Below are positions 15,774 through 23,008 of a DNA stretch of 29,339 bases, in pieces. The notes beneath the pieces are model-generated. The model was not told the DNA's origin. It saw nothing but the letters and a program-made list of their open reading frames with translations, and searched no databases. The stretch covers positions 1-29,339 of the forward strand of contig DASRBO010000200.1 in assembly GCA_035653595.1 (NCBI GenBank), in the 5' to 3' direction. How positions within the stretch are numbered: the first letter of the stretch is position 1; every line of letters begins with the position of its first letter. The translations under genes and the position numbers were made by a program. The stretch is from DASRBO01 sp035653595 (GTDB lineage Bacteria > Actinomycetota > Acidimicrobiia > Acidimicrobiales > JAJPHE01).

Positions 15774-15779
15774 TACCAT
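15774..15779 (+). promoter_or_regulatory. Candidate leaderless -10 element for the gene at 15787
   Basis: TACCAT (TAnnnT) ends 7 nt before GTG 15787. It overlaps the alternative ATG at 15778, which would not be transcribed if this is the -10. Confidence 0.4.
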
Positions 15780-15786
15780 GGCCCGG

Positions 15787-16272
15787 GTGGCCGGTCGCCT
15801 CACGCCCAGCTGCGTGTGGCGGGTGTCCGACGATCTGGTGGCCCGCCTCGACGAGCGCTTCGGCGAGCCCCTCGACGCCTACGTCAACGGCTCCCAGGTC
15901 TGGATGCGCGACGACGGGCCGGGCAGCATCATGCTGCAGTGGCGCCTGCACCCGGTACCGGGTTACCGCCGCCCGGACGGCGTGGCCACCGACGAGGTCT
16001 TCACCGCCGTGGCCCTCGCCCTCTCGACGGGGAGGGAACCGCCGGCCCGCCCCGAGGACCTCTGGGACGGCCTGGAGGCCTTCCCCGCCTACGGGGACGA
16101 GGCCGAGCCGGTCGAGCTGGCCCAGGCCACGGCCACCTCCATCGGCATCGGGCCCGACGCCTGCGGTCTGGTCGACCACGAAGTCATCGGCGACGAGTGG
16201 GAGCGAAGCGCCGGGAGCGTCTCGATCGTCGATCGCCTGCTGGCCCAGCTCGGCGGCAGGGCGCCCGGCTAG
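15787..16272 (+). CDS. Protein of unknown function, 161 residues
   Basis: I do not recognise a family. The protein is acidic, with no membrane segment and no Cys cluster. Distinct segments are VWRVSDDLVARLDERFGEP, DAYVNGSQVWMRDDGPGSIM and LQWRLHPVPGYRRPDGVATD. GTG 15787 is chosen over ATG 15778 because of the -10-like TACCAT placed seven nt upstream; either start gives nearly the same protein. Its TAG shares the palindrome CTAG with the stop of the convergent hydrolase gene (16269-16272). It is divergent from the P-loop kinase, an arrangement that parallels the kinase/DUF2087 pair at 4211-4998. Codon bias (GC at third positions) matches neighbours, which supports it being real. Confidence 0.75.
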   Translation: MAGRLTPSCVWRVSDDLVARLDERFGEPLDAYVNGSQVWMRDDGPGSIMLQWRLHPVPGYRRPDGVATDEVFTAVALALSTGREPPARPEDLWDGLEAFPAYGDEAEPVELAQATATSIGIGPDACGLVDHEVIGDEWERSAGSVSIVDRLLAQLGGRAPG

Positions 16273-17189
16273 GAGCGGGCGACCATCCAGGTCGCCATGC
16301 GCTCCAGGGTGCGGGCCGCCTGCGCCAGGCGGGGCTCGTTGAGGTGACCGTGGACGGCGCCGGGCTCGGTTATCTCCACCACCTCCACGCCGCTGTCCCG
16401 CAGGGCGGCGGCGTACGCCTCTCCCGAGGCGCGCAGGCGGTCGTAGTCGGCGTTGATGATGAGCACCGGAGGTTGTCCCGACAGCTCGCCCTTGCCGGCG
16501 AAGGCATAGGGGTCCTCGAGGGCGGCCGGGCTGCCTCCCACGAAGTGCAACGACAGCTCGGCGATGGCCTCGTCCGAGAAGACGAGGCCTCCTTCGGGCA
16601 TGGAGTCGAGCCGCCGCCGCAGCGCCTCGCTGGGCGGGGGCAGCCGCGGGTGCACCAGCGGGTACACCAGGATGAGGCTCCCCGGCAGGGGCCCGGCCCC
16701 GTCGCGCAGGCGCTTGGTGACCCCGGCGGCCAGGGCCGCCCCGGCGCTGGCCCCGCCGAGGTGCAGGGTGGTGGTGCCCGGCAGCCGGGCGGCCGAGGTC
16801 CACCGCCAGGCGGCCAGCACGTCGTCGGCCGGCACCGGATAGCACACTCCGTTGAGGGCCTTGCGGTAGTCGGCCGACACCACCATCACGCCTCGGGAGG
16901 CCAGGAACAGGCCGACCCAGTTGGCCTCGGGCATGTCCAGGTCGCCGGCGATGAAGGCACCACCGTGGAGCCAGAGCAGGGCCGGTCCCGCCGGGGCCGG
17001 CGGCCGGTAGAGGCGAGCGGGCACGGGACCGTGGGGTCCGTGGATCGCCAGCTCCTCGACGGTCACGGGCTCCAACTCCGGGTAGCGCTCGATCAGGGCG
17101 GCGCTGGTGTTGTCGGGCCGGGGCGGAAGGAAGGTCACGCCCGCCTCGAGGGCGGCGACCATGTCGGCGACCGGCGGCAGGGCGGTCAT
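16269..17189 (-). CDS. Alpha/beta hydrolase of the hormone-sensitive-lipase-like (HSL) group
   Basis: A 306-residue esterase. The oxyanion motif LWLHGGAFIAGD (HGGG-like), nucleophile Ser148 in LGGASAGAAL, acid Asp250 in INADYDRLRASG and His280 in PGAVHGHLNEP match the HSL/bacterial lipase family (HGG...GxSxG...DxxxD...H). It is cytoplasmic by the lack of a signal peptide and probably acts on short to medium acyl esters or lactones. ATG 17189 overlaps the TGA of the upstream alpha/beta hydrolase (ATGA, 4 nt), so the two hydrolases are co-expressed. In-frame starts further upstream would lie inside that gene and are rejected. Confidence 0.93.
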   Translation of the reverse strand: MTALPPVADMVAALEAGVTFLPPRPDNTSAALIERYPELEPVTVEELAIHGPHGPVPARLYRPPAPAGPALLWLHGGAFIAGDLDMPEANWVGLFLASRGVMVVSADYRKALNGVCYPVPADDVLAAWRWTSAARLPGTTTLHLGGASAGAALAAGVTKRLRDGAGPLPGSLILVYPLVHPRLPPPSEALRRRLDSMPEGGLVFSDEAIAELSLHFVGGSPAALEDPYAFAGKGELSGQPPVLIINADYDRLRASGEAYAAALRDSGVEVVEITEPGAVHGHLNEPRLAQAARTLERMATWMVARS

Positions 17190-18079
17190 GCCCCGGCTTT
17201 GGTGCCGAGCCGGATGGGGTGGCGGCGAACGTGGCCCGACACGGCCGCCGCCAGCTGGTCGGGGGCTTCGAGGTCCACGGCGTGTCCTACCCCCTCCAGC
17301 GTCACCAGCTCGGCACCGGGGATGGCGGCGGCGAGGTAGTCGGAGTTGGGGGGCCGCATCACCTTGTCCTCGGTGCCGCAGACCACCAGGGTCGGCACGG
17401 CCAGAGAGGGGAGAGCGTCGGTCACGTCGTGGGTGGCGAAGCACTGCGCCTGGGCCGCCCAGGCGTCGGGGGACGCCGGCTGGCCCAGCGACTTGTCGAC
17501 CAGGGCTTCGAACAGATCGGGGTGCTCCTCCGGGAAGCGGGCCCCGCACGACAGGGCCAGGTTCTGCCGGGCCCGCTGGCGTGGGTCCACCGGGCCCCCT
17601 CCGGTGATGTTGGCCAGGAAGGCGTCGTCGGGCGGCGTGAGGCCGGCTCCGCCGGAAGACGTGGCCACCAGCACCAGGGACGCCACCAGGTCGGGCCGGG
17701 CGAGGGCGAGGCGCATGGCGGCCATCCCGCCGAGGGACTCGCCCACCAGGTGGAAGCGGGAGCCGAGCACGGCGCTGCCCACCGCCCCGGCGTGCTCGGC
17801 GCCGAGGGCGCTGGACTCGGGGGGCACCGCCCCGCTGGACGCCCCGGTGCCTCGCTGGTCGTAGCCGGCGACCCGGAGGTCCTCGGCCAGGGACGGGTGG
17901 CTGGTCGCGTGGACGAGCTCAAGGGGGTCCTCGCACAGCTCGGACACCACGAAGCGCCACGCCCGGCCATCGGACGCTCCTCCGGTGATCAGAAAGACCG
18001 GCTCGGCCCCGGGTGGTCCGGCCACCCAGGCCCGGAGACGTTCCCCGTCCCCGGTCTCCACCCAGAGCCATTCGAGCAT
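17186..18079 (-). CDS. Alpha/beta hydrolase
   Basis: A 297-residue protein of the classic alpha/beta hydrolase type, with the VAGYDQRGTGAS strand, nucleophile Ser115 in HLVGESLGGMAA, acid Asp238 in VVCGTEDKVM and His266 in EGVGHAVDLE. The conserved TGGASDGRAW region near residue 32 stands in the oxyanion position. It is coupled to the downstream HSL-type esterase, so the pair may hydrolyse two bonds of the same compound. Possible activities include haloalkane, epoxide, C-C or ester hydrolysis; the sequence does not decide. It is divergent from the methyltransferase gene across 54 bp that hold a strong inverted repeat. Confidence 0.93.
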   Translation of the reverse strand: MLEWLWVETGDGERLRAWVAGPPGAEPVFLITGGASDGRAWRFVVSELCEDPLELVHATSHPSLAEDLRVAGYDQRGTGASSGAVPPESSALGAEHAGAVGSAVLGSRFHLVGESLGGMAAMRLALARPDLVASLVLVATSSGGAGLTPPDDAFLANITGGGPVDPRQRARQNLALSCGARFPEEHPDLFEALVDKSLGQPASPDAWAAQAQCFATHDVTDALPSLAVPTLVVCGTEDKVMRPPNSDYLAAAIPGAELVTLEGVGHAVDLEAPDQLAAAVSGHVRRHPIRLGTKAGA

Positions 18080-18092
18080 CGTGCCCCCATTT

Positions 18093-18111
18093 GGGCCGCC
18101 GTCGGCGGCCC
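18093..18111. repeat. Inverted repeat in a divergent intergenic region
   Basis: GGGCCGCC (18093-18100), spacer GTC, GGCGGCCC (18104-18111): 8 bp arms with a 3 nt loop. It lies between divergent genes, so it could be an operator or just a GC-rich hairpin. Confidence 0.5.
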
Positions 18112-18119
18112 GGTCACTT

Positions 18120-18125
18120 TATGCT
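18120..18125 (+). promoter_or_regulatory. Candidate leaderless -10 element for the methyltransferase gene
   Basis: TATGCT (TAnnnT, 4 of 6 to TATAAT) ends 8 nt before ATG 18134. The -35 would fall in the inverted repeat at 18093-18111. Confidence 0.4.
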
Positions 18126-18133
18126 TCGCCGAC

Positions 18134-18721
18134 ATGCGGCCCTACTTCCAGACGCATCTGGTGGCGGGCCTGGTCTTCTGGGCCACGGCGATCGGATGGA
18201 TCGTGCTCGAGGCCCGCCAGGGGGCCAAGACCAGGGCGGAGGCGACCGACTCCGACCGCGGCAGCAGGCAGCTCATCCGGGCGACCCTGTTCGGGGCGTG
18301 GCTGGTCTCATTCGTGGTGACCGCCGACTTCCCGGCGCTGGCCATTCGTGGGGACCGGGCGCTGTTCTTCGTCGTGGCCATGGGCACCATGTGGGCGGGC
18401 ATGGCCCTGCGGTTCTGGTCGTTCCACACCCTCGGCCGCTACTTCACGTTCACCGTGATGACCAGCACCGATCAGCAGGTGGTCACCAGCGGGCCCTACC
18501 GCTGGCTGCGCCACCCCGGATACGCCGGAGGCACCCTCGCCACCATCGGCCTGGGGCTGGCGTTCGGCAACTGGGCGGCCTTGGCGGTGATGACGGTCGT
18601 TCCCCTGATCGGTGTGGTCAACCGCATACGGGTCGAGGAAGCCGCCCTGCTTGGCACTTTGGGCGAGCGCTACGCCACCTATGCCGGGGGGCGCAAGAGG
18701 CTGGTCCCCTACCTGTGGTGA
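18134..18721 (+). CDS. Isoprenylcysteine carboxyl methyltransferase-like membrane protein
   Basis: A 195-residue protein with about five hydrophobic helices, starting at LVAGLVFWATAIGWIVLEA. The C-terminal half has the ICMT/PEMT-type SAM-binding signature: RFWSFHTLGRYFTFTV, GPYRWLRHPGYAGGTL and the late RIRVEEAALLGTLGERYATY. Family knowledge: bacterial members methylate small lipids or other membrane-associated acceptors, and few have known substrates. It is followed after 16 bp by an MmcQ/YjbR gene on the same strand, probably in one transcript. The start ATG 18134 has a -10-like TATGCT eight nt upstream. Confidence 0.92.
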   Translation: MRPYFQTHLVAGLVFWATAIGWIVLEARQGAKTRAEATDSDRGSRQLIRATLFGAWLVSFVVTADFPALAIRGDRALFFVVAMGTMWAGMALRFWSFHTLGRYFTFTVMTSTDQQVVTSGPYRWLRHPGYAGGTLATIGLGLAFGNWAALAVMTVVPLIGVVNRIRVEEAALLGTLGERYATYAGGRKRLVPYLW

Positions 18722-18737
18722 AGGGGCGGCCGGAGTG

Positions 18738-19121
18738 GTGAGGCTCGAGGACGTCGCGCTGGTTGCCATGGCCCTCCCCGAGGTGCGCGAGGGCGAGAGG
18801 CACGGGACCCGGACCTGGTTCGTGGCCGACAAGGCCTTCGCCTGGGAGCGCCCGTTCGCCAAGGCCGACCTTCGTCGGTTCGGGGATGCCATCCCTCCCG
18901 ACGGCCCCATCCTCGCCCTGCGGGTAGCCGACCTGGGTGAGAAGGAGGCGGTGCTGGCGCAGGGCCACAAGGGGTTCTTCACCATCCCGCATTTCGACGG
19001 CTACCCCGGGCTGTTGATCCAGCTCCGGGTGGCCACCAAGCGGGCGGTGCGGGAGGCGATCCTCGACGCCTGGCTGGCGTGCGCGCCCTCCAAGCTGGCC
19101 GAGGCCCACCTGGCCCGCTGA
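18738..19121 (+). CDS. MmcQ/YjbR family protein
   Basis: A 127-residue protein with the family pattern. EDVALVAMALPEVREGERHG is at the start, followed by FVADKAFAWERPF, then ILALRVADLGEKEAVLAQGH and FFTIPHFDGYPGLLIQL, then a C-terminal AILDAWLACAPSKLAEAH helix. Family knowledge: a CyaY-like alpha/beta fold sometimes described as DNA-binding; its role is not established. GTG 18738 is chosen, with GTG 18735 immediately before it as an alternative. It lies 16 bp after the methyltransferase gene. Confidence 0.9.
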   Translation: MRLEDVALVAMALPEVREGERHGTRTWFVADKAFAWERPFAKADLRRFGDAIPPDGPILALRVADLGEKEAVLAQGHKGFFTIPHFDGYPGLLIQLRVATKRAVREAILDAWLACAPSKLAEAHLAR

Positions 19122-19149
19122 GGGCGGCGCTGCCGGACCCACCGCCGAA

Positions 19150-19458
19150 TCAGCAGCCGTTGCGGCAGGCGATCCCGAAGTAGACCAGCACCACGATGAA
19201 CAGGACCAGCAGGAACAGCACGACCCCGCCGATGGCTATGCCGGCGATGGCCAGACCCCGCCCCCCCTCGCCCGGCCGCATCTGGCTGAGGGCGATCACC
19301 CCCAGCACCACGGCGGCGAGCGAGCTGAGCGGCCACAGGAGGAAGGCCAGCGACGAGCCCAGGGACGCGATGGCGAGGGGGTTGGTGCCCCGGTCCACCC
19401 GAACCCATCGGGTCCCGTCCCACCACCATTGCCCGTCGGGGGAGAGGAGCTGGCTCAC
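19150..19458 (-). CDS. Small membrane protein with DUF2510-like and DUF4190-like parts
   Basis: A 102-residue protein. An N-terminal LSPDGQWWWDGTRWVRVD matches the tryptophan-rich DUF2510-type motif. Two hydrophobic helices (NPLAIASLGSSLAFLLWPLS and the GLAIAGIAIGGVVLFLLVLF run) with the intervening LGVIALSQMRPGEGGRG are typical of DUF4190. It ends in ACRNGC, so it carries two cysteines close to the C-terminus. The function is unknown; proteins of this build are common small membrane proteins in actinobacteria. GTG 19458 has TACCCT eight nt upstream. Confidence 0.85.
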   Translation of the reverse strand: MSQLLSPDGQWWWDGTRWVRVDRGTNPLAIASLGSSLAFLLWPLSSLAAVVLGVIALSQMRPGEGGRGLAIAGIAIGGVVLFLLVLFIVVLVYFGIACRNGC

Positions 19459-19466
19459 CTCCGTCG

Positions 19467-19472
19467 AGGGTA
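19467..19472 (-). promoter_or_regulatory. Candidate leaderless -10 element for the small membrane protein gene
   Basis: TACCCT (TAnnnT) ends 8 nt before GTG 19458 on the minus strand. Confidence 0.35.
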
Positions 19473-19503
19473 CCGAGCGGCGGCCCGGTGAGCCATGGAC
19501 GGC

Positions 19504-20745
19504 TCAGGCCAGCAGCACGTCCTTGTTCCGCTCAACCGTCCGGATGGTTCCATCGTCGACGAGGGTCCGGTAGGCGGCTTCGTCCCGCCCGAGCAGCTCG
19601 CAGACCACGTAGCGGTTGTCGGCCCCGATCTCCGGGGCGGGGAGGGCCCGGCGCTCGTACCCCTGGACCCGGATCGCCTCCCCGTGGACGGTGACCGGGG
19701 TGTCGGGGGCGAAGGGGTGAACCACCTGCTGGTAGTGGCGGGCGAGATTGGGATCCTCCTCGAGGGCGTCCCGCAGGTTCTCGACCGCAGCAGCGGCGAC
19801 CCCGGCCGCCTGCAGGCGGTCGGCCAGCTCCCAGCGGTCGGCGCCGGCCGTCCAGGTCCTCACCAGCTCGTCGAGATCGTCCTCGTTGGTCTTGCGCCGC
19901 TGGTGGTCGGCGAAGCGTTCGTCGTCGGCCACCTCGGGATGGCCCATCGCCCTACAGAAGGCGGCCCACTCGTGGTCGCCCTCCACGGCGATGGCGCACC
20001 ACTCGTCTTCGCCAGCGGTGGGGTAGACCCCGTGGGGGCAGTAGTTCGGGTCGCGGTTGGCCCGGGGCGGGGACGCCTCGCCCGTGTGGCGGTACTGCAT
20101 CCACTCGGTGCCGATGAGGGAGATGGTGGCTAGCAGCTGGTTGAGCTCCAGCTCCTCGCCGGCGCCTGTCGCCCTCCTTCGCTGAAGAGCGGCCAGCACC
20201 ACGGTGGCCAGCAGGTAGGGCGAGGTGAAGTCGGGATAGGCAACGCCCATGCCCCGCGGCGAGCGACCGGGGAAGCCGGTCAGATAGCTGATGCCCGAGG
20301 CGCCCACGACCATGTTGCCCAGCGTCCCCCGCCCGGCCCAGGGGCCCTTGCTGCCTGCGCCGGGCATGTGCAGGACGACGATGGCCGGGTTGGCCCTGCG
20401 CAGGTCCTCGTAGGTGTAGCCCATCGCCGCCAGCGCCCCGGGCCGGTAGTTGTCGGTCACCACGTCGCACTGGGCCGCCAGCTCGAGCAGGAGCCCCCGG
20501 CCGGTGGGGGTGGTGGGGTCGATGGTCACCGAGCGCTTGCCCGGATCGACGAGGTTGTGGAAGTAGCCGAGGTTCCGGTCGGTCTGGCCGTCGGGGAGGA
20601 TGTCGGGGAACATCCGCTCGACGCTGGGCTCGACCCTGATCACCTCGGCGCCGAAGTTGGACAGGATCCTCGTGCCCAGGGGCCCGGCCAACACCCAGCA
20701 GAAGTCCAGCACCCGGATGCCGGCGAGCGGCTTGGCGGCGTCCAT
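19504..20745 (-). CDS. Class III CoA-transferase-like protein lacking the catalytic Asp
   Basis: A 413-residue CaiB/BaiF fold protein. LAGIRVLDFCWVLAGPLGTR and FGAEVIRVEPSVERMFPD form the family opening, and the C-terminal DDERFADHQRRKTNEDDLDE stretch is also typical. At the catalytic position the usual Asp is replaced by Leu205 (GEELELNQLLATISL versus VDVAMVDAVY in the paralogue at 5030). It overlaps the paralogue at 20745 by one base (TGATG), so the two are translated together. This strongly suggests a heteromeric enzyme with one active and one structural subunit, as in BbsEF-type succinyl-CoA transferases (family knowledge; BbsEF identity is not claimed). The start ATG 20745 fits the domain exactly. 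Confidence 0.9.
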   Translation of the reverse strand: MDAAKPLAGIRVLDFCWVLAGPLGTRILSNFGAEVIRVEPSVERMFPDILPDGQTDRNLGYFHNLVDPGKRSVTIDPTTPTGRGLLLELAAQCDVVTDNYRPGALAAMGYTYEDLRRANPAIVVLHMPGAGSKGPWAGRGTLGNMVVGASGISYLTGFPGRSPRGMGVAYPDFTSPYLLATVVLAALQRRRATGAGEELELNQLLATISLIGTEWMQYRHTGEASPPRANRDPNYCPHGVYPTAGEDEWCAIAVEGDHEWAAFCRAMGHPEVADDERFADHQRRKTNEDDLDELVRTWTAGADRWELADRLQAAGVAAAAVENLRDALEEDPNLARHYQQVVHPFAPDTPVTVHGEAIRVQGYERRALPAPEIGADNRYVVCELLGRDEAAYRTLVDDGTIRTVERNKDVLLA

Positions 20746-21920
20746 CAGATCACTCCCGACTTGCTCAGGGCGGCCAGCTCGTCGGCGCTGCAGCCGAGGG
20801 CGCCGTAGACGGCGGCGTTGTGCTCGCCCAGCCTGGGCGCCCCGGCGATGCCCACCCCGCCGAGGGCATCCACCGGGCTGCGGGGGAAGCCGAGGGTCGT
20901 GCCGATCACCTCGTCGTCGACGTCGATGAACGCCTGGTTGAACTGCAGGTGGTCGCATTCGGCAAGGTCGGGGAGGCTGTTGACCGGCAAGGACATGATG
21001 TCGCGCCGCCAGGCCCCGGCCAGGAACTCGGCCCGGTCCATGGTGGCGGCCAGCCGGCGGCCGAGCCCGTGCAGAGTGACCGCTCCGTTGGGACCCCCCA
21101 GGTCGGCGGGGCGGGCGTCGGATTCCACCCCGGCCTCGGCCAGCCACTCCAGGAACACCCGGTAACGGGGGACGGCGACGTTGAGGGTCACCCACCGGCC
21201 GTCCTGGCACCGGTGCACGGCGGTCATGCCCGGCCGGCCCGGTATCCGGCCCCGAGCCAGGTAGATGCCAGGGTTCGAGGTCTGCACCACCGACATCGCC
21301 ACGCAGTCCTGGATCGAGATGTCGAGATGGGCGCCGACGCCGTCGGCCTGCCTTCCGGTCAGCGCCACCATGGTGGCGGTGGCCGCCGCCAGGCCGGCGA
21401 GCTTGTAGGCCTGATCCCCCCCGGCCTGGGTCGGCGGGTCCTCCGGGCTGCCGCACACCCACAGCAGGCCCCCGGCCGCCGAGGCCACCAGGTCGTTGGC
21501 CTTGCGGTCCCGCCAGGGGTTGTCGAGCCCGAACGGGGTGACTGACACCATGATCAGTCGGGGGTAGCGGGCGTGCAGGTCGGCCCAGCCGATGCCCAGC
21601 TCGTCGAGCCAACCGGGCCTCCCCGACTCGACGAGGACGTCGGCGGTGCCGGCCAGCCGTACGAACAGCGCCCGGCCTTCGGGCCGGGTCAGGTCAAGGG
21701 TGACCGAGGCCTTGTTGGCGTTGTGGGAAAGGTGCAGGTACCCGTGCTCGCCGTCGTCTATGTCGCCGAGGAAGGGGGCCAGCCGGCGCAGGCGGCCGCC
21801 CTCGGGCGGCTCCACCCGGATCACCTCGGCGCCCAAGTCGGCCAGTATCCGGGTGGCGAAGACGGCTTTCTCGTCGGTCAGGTCGAGGACCCGCAAGCCC
21901 CCCAGCGGTGCTTCAGCCAT
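20745..21920 (-). CDS. Class III (CaiB/BaiF family) CoA-transferase, partner subunit
   Basis: A 391-residue protein. The start LGGLRVLDLTDEKAVFATR and LGAEVIRVEPPEGGRLRRL are the family opening, although the first helix is less typical than in other members. The catalytic Asp is kept at about residue 205 in LDISIQDCVAM. ATG 21920 (MAEAPLGG) is chosen over an in-frame start four codons upstream, because the family domain begins there. It ends with TGA overlapping the ATG of the downstream CoA-transferase. Together the two probably transfer CoA to an organic acid. The MaoC-like and amidohydrolase genes are near but lie beyond the oppositely oriented RIO kinase gene. Confidence 0.92.
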   Translation of the reverse strand: MAEAPLGGLRVLDLTDEKAVFATRILADLGAEVIRVEPPEGGRLRRLAPFLGDIDDGEHGYLHLSHNANKASVTLDLTRPEGRALFVRLAGTADVLVESGRPGWLDELGIGWADLHARYPRLIMVSVTPFGLDNPWRDRKANDLVASAAGGLLWVCGSPEDPPTQAGGDQAYKLAGLAAATATMVALTGRQADGVGAHLDISIQDCVAMSVVQTSNPGIYLARGRIPGRPGMTAVHRCQDGRWVTLNVAVPRYRVFLEWLAEAGVESDARPADLGGPNGAVTLHGLGRRLAATMDRAEFLAGAWRRDIMSLPVNSLPDLAECDHLQFNQAFIDVDDEVIGTTLGFPRSPVDALGGVGIAGAPRLGEHNAAVYGALGCSADELAALSKSGVI

Positions 21921-21940
21921 CGACCCACTCAACCACAGCC

Positions 21941-21970
21941 TTGACAGCGGTGCCGGCTTTGTGGGTTACT
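21941..21970 (+). promoter_or_regulatory. Candidate promoter upstream of the RIO kinase gene
   Basis: A perfect TTGACA (21941-21946) is followed after 18 nt by GTTACT (21965-21970), a weak -10 (3 of 6). The start of transcription would be near 21977, leaving a 5' leader of about 170 nt before ATG 22150. Confidence 0.35.
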
Positions 21971-22006
21971 CCCAAGGCTGTTCCTGTCGAGCGACCGGAG
22001 GGGGTG

Positions 22007-22069
22007 GTGTCAGTGACCAAGGCCAGTAGCGACACCGCCGCCGGCATCGCTTCCGTCAGCGCCCCCTGA
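22007..22069 (+). CDS. Possible 20-residue leader peptide
   Basis: GTG 22007 has GGAGG a few nt upstream and opens a 20-codon frame (MSVTKASSDTAAGIASVSAP, stop 22067-22069) in the leader of the RIO kinase gene. It is Ser/Ala/Thr-rich. A chance occurrence is quite possible; no homologue is recognised. Confidence 0.25.
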   Translation: MSVTKASSDTAAGIASVSAP

Positions 22070-22149
22070 GCCACTGAGCTCACCATCGGGCTGGGCGGAC
22101 GAGCCGGCGCACGCCGCGCCGATCCCCTTCTCCCACCGGAGGCAACCGC

Positions 22150-23004
22150 ATGTCCGACGCGCTCGATCCCGAGCTGTCTCTCCCGTCCGACGGATTCGTC
22201 CGCAACCGCAAGGAACCCAAGGTGCGCTGGGACGACGACGTCGTCGATCCCGAGGCATCCACCTACCTGTTCGCCACCCACGGGCCCGAGCCCCCGCCTC
22301 CGTGGGTCATAACCGAGGACGCCGCCCGCCAGCGCGAGCTCGGCATGCTCAAGACCGGCAAGGAAGCCGACGTCCACCTGGTCGAGCGACGAGTGGGCGA
22401 CCGGGTCAACATCCTGGCCGCCAAGCGCTACCGCTCCCTCGACGAGCGCATGTTCCGCAACGACGCCCGCTACCGCCAGTCCCGCCGCACCGGCATCCGC
22501 CGGGTGGACCTGGCCATGGCCCGGGGGACCCGAGCGGGCATGGCCTTCCGGGCCGACCAGTGGGTGCAGGCCGAGTTCGACGCCCTGTGCCGGCTGTGGG
22601 CCGCCGGCGTGTCGGTCCCCTATCCGGTTCAGCGGCTGGGCCACGAGATCATGGTCGAGTACCTGGGAGACGAGTCCGGCGCCGCCCCCCGCCTGGTGGC
22701 GACCAAGCCGTCGGGGCCGGAGGCCGAGGCGCTGTTCGCCCAGCTGATGGAGATCCTGGCCCGGATGGCCGCCCTGGGCGTCGTGCACGGGGACCTCTCG
22801 CCCTACAACCTGCTGGTCTGGCACGGCCGGTTGTACGCCATCGACTTCCCCCAGGCGGTCGATCCGATCCTCAACCCCGACGGGATGGGGCTGCTGGAGC
22901 GGGACGTGGCGAACTGCTGCTCCTGGTTCGCCAAGCGGGGGGTCGAGAGCGCGGATCCGGGCCGGGTCCTCTCCGAGGTGGCCGCCTGGGTGTTCTCCCG
23001 CTGA
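22150..23004 (+). CDS. RIO1-type serine/threonine protein kinase
   Basis: A 284-residue kinase of the RIO family. The P-loop region is GMLKTGKEADVHLVE, Lys92 is in LAAKRYR, the catalytic loop VHGDLSPYNLL contains Asp215 and Asn220, and the metal-binding Asp232 is in YAIDFPQAVDP (RIO kinases use DFP/DxP rather than DFG). There is an N-terminal extension of about 60 acidic and Pro-rich residues (VRWDDDVVDPEAST, GPEPPPP). Family knowledge: RIO kinases help mature the small ribosomal subunit in eukaryotes and archaea; bacterial forms have unclear roles. ATG 22150 has a GGAGG eight nt upstream. The stop lies 4 bp from the convergent MaoC-like stop. Confidence 0.93.
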   Translation: MSDALDPELSLPSDGFVRNRKEPKVRWDDDVVDPEASTYLFATHGPEPPPPWVITEDAARQRELGMLKTGKEADVHLVERRVGDRVNILAAKRYRSLDERMFRNDARYRQSRRTGIRRVDLAMARGTRAGMAFRADQWVQAEFDALCRLWAAGVSVPYPVQRLGHEIMVEYLGDESGAAPRLVATKPSGPEAEALFAQLMEILARMAALGVVHGDLSPYNLLVWHGRLYAIDFPQAVDPILNPDGMGLLERDVANCCSWFAKRGVESADPGRVLSEVAAWVFSR

Positions 23005-23008
23005 GGCG

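Noticed and set aside
19504..21612. N-terminal extension of the 19504 CoA-transferase to about 700 residues
   Set aside because: The extra part is an out-of-frame reading of the upstream CoA-transferase; the family domain begins at ATG 20745.
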